Origin: Rhodococcus sp. IITR03
Lineage (GTDB): Bacteria; Actinomycetota; Actinomycetes; Mycobacteriales; Mycobacteriaceae
Direction of reading: 5' to 3'
DNA: 9,011 nucleotides
Assembly: GCA_001017865.1 (NCBI GenBank)
Contig: LATQ01000001.1
Span: 1,234,303 to 1,243,313, forward strand
The notes under the pieces were generated by a model. That model worked only from the letters and a program-made list of their open reading frames with translations, was not told the DNA's origin and ran no database searches. Both the position numbers and the translations under genes were made by a program. Shown here one piece after another: positions 8,270-9,011 of this stretch; position 1 is the first letter of the stretch; every line of letters begins with the position of its first letter.

Positions 8270-8280
8270 GCTGCCACCCT

Positions 8281-8309
8281 CTCCGGAAAACGAGAAGATC
8301 CGTCCGGAG
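8281..8309. repeat. inverted repeat between marR and the methyltransferase gene
   Basis: CTCCGGA (8281-8287) and TCCGGAG (8303-8309) are separated by 15 bases. The repeat starts 12 bases after the marR stop and ends just before the next promoter. A weak terminator is the simplest reading. Confidence 0.35.
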
Positions 8310-8318
8310 CGCGCGCGG

Positions 8319-8324
8319 TAGGGT
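8319..8324 (+). promoter_or_regulatory. -10 element TAGGGT, leaderless methyltransferase promoter
   Basis: TAGGGT matches the actinobacterial TANNNT -10 consensus and ends 5 bases before ATG 8330. The transcript would therefore begin at the A of the start codon. No Shine-Dalgarno sequence precedes the ATG, which agrees. Confidence 0.55.
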
Positions 8325-8329
8325 GCCGC

Positions 8330-9011
8330 ATGGTCTCCGCCCCCCGGACCCACGCCGACGTCGTCTCCGCACTGCGAGCAGCCGGGTGCGTGTTCGCCGA
8401 GGAGGAGGCGCAGCTGCTCGTCGAAGCCGCTCCCACACCCTCGGATCTGGAGCGGCTCATCGCGCGGCGGGTCGGCGGCGAACCCCTCGAACACGTACTG
8501 GGACAGGTCTTCTTCCACGGCAGGCGCATCGCGGTGCGAGAAGGGGTGTTCGTCCCCCGTCGCCGCACCGAGTATCTGGTGGACTGCGCGATCGAACTCG
8601 CGCGGCCCGGTGCCGTGATCGTCGACATGTGTTGCGGGTGCGGTGCCGTCGGTGCCGCGCTCGCCACCGCCGTCGAGGACTGTGAGGTCTACGCGGCCGA
8701 CATCGATCCCGTCGCCACCGCGTGTGCCCGCCTGAACCTGCCGCCCCACCGGGTGTTCGACGGCGATCTGTTCGACGCCCTGCCGGGCACGCTGCGCGGT
8801 CGCGTCGACGTGCTCGTCGCCAATGCACCCTACGTGCCGTCGGGGGCGATCGGGTCGATGCCGCGGGAGGCGCGCTGCAGCGAGCCGCGACACGCACTGG
8901 ACGGCGGACCCGACGGACTGGACGTCCACCGCCGGCTCGTCGCCGACGCGGGCCGGTGGCTCACCGACGGTGGTGCGGCTGTCGGAGTCGGCCGCATCGC
9001 AGGCACCCGTC
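8330..9011 (+). CDS. PrmC-like putative protein N5-glutamine methyltransferase, 3' end beyond window
   Basis: A SAM-dependent methyltransferase with the PrmC/HemK layout: an N-terminal helical part with LIARRVGGEPLEHVLGQVFF, then EGVFVPRRRTEYLVD, motif I VDMCCGCGAVGAAL (Asp99), the acidic ADIDP loop, and NAPYVPS (residues 165-171). PrmC itself has NPPY. NAPY, together with CCG in motif I, is typical of a related actinobacterial group annotated as unknown-substrate N5-glutamine methyltransferases (TIGR03704 as I recall it), so release-factor methylation is not claimed. The last bases read GVGRIAGTR. Removing one G at 8984-8985 gives AVESAASQAPV, matching the conserved Glu and QA-type ending of the family, so a one-base insertion is likely. 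About 227 residues are inside the window. The gene follows marR on the same strand but has its own promoter. Confidence 0.85.
   Translation, partial: MVSAPRTHADVVSALRAAGCVFAEEEAQLLVEAAPTPSDLERLIARRVGGEPLEHVLGQVFFHGRRIAVREGVFVPRRRTEYLVDCAIELARPGAVIVDMCCGCGAVGAALATAVEDCEVYAADIDPVATACARLNLPPHRVFDGDLFDALPGTLRGRVDVLVANAPYVPSGAIGSMPREARCSEPRHALDGGPDGLDVHRRLVADAGRWLTDGGAAVGVGRIAGTR

Noticed and set aside
7760..8929. Minus-strand open frame of 389 codons across marR and the methyltransferase
   Set aside because: Both plus-strand genes here have clear domain motifs; this frame is their antisense.
1..9011. A cluster of decaying pseudogenes or programmed frameshifting
   Set aside because: No slippery-site pattern recurs, no in-frame stops accumulate, and the shifts hit a conserved LysX enzyme and unrelated genes alike. 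Assembly error explains this better, though only better reads can settle it.

Overview
The window is high-GC DNA (mostly G or C at third codon positions) with GTG, TTG and apparently leaderless starts. It carries a LysX-type fusion of a membrane lysyltransferase with a lysyl-tRNA synthetase, an actinobacterial hallmark. I read it as chromosome from a Rhodococcus- or Mycobacterium-like actinomycete (order Mycobacteriales); the genus is inference.

Layout, left to right: the 5' end of a short-chain dehydrogenase (minus, runs off the left edge); a PPOX-class FMN-binding protein (minus); a divergent intergenic region with nested dyads; an NTF2/SnoaL-like protein (plus), converging through a double hairpin on a histidine phosphatase (minus). 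Next are a perfect 14-bp ParB-binding parS core in the gap below lysX, lysX itself (minus, about 1110 codons), a 19-bp perfect hairpin, an MMPL/RND exporter (minus), a divergent MarR regulator (plus) with a dyad on its start codon, and a PrmC-like N5-glutamine methyltransferase (plus, runs off the right edge).

Most of these genes are not open from end to end. I can reconstruct every one except marR only by assuming small indels: about 12 single-base losses and 4 single-base gains, many at short runs of the same base, spread over both strands and over unrelated genes. After repair each complete gene has a length divisible by three, and lysX matches its family across all junctions. This looks like an uncorrected long-read assembly rather than a pseudogene cluster. 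Any automatic annotation would be badly fragmented.

Functionally, lysX plausibly modifies membrane lipid with lysine against cationic peptides. The MMPL exporter and MarR form a self-contained regulated efflux pair. The parS site suggests either that this segment lies on the origin side of the chromosome or that it is one of several dispersed ParB sites. I found no insertion sequences, CRISPR arrays, tRNA or rRNA genes. I see no clearly new multi-gene system; the parS site and the regulatory dyads are the items most worth following up.
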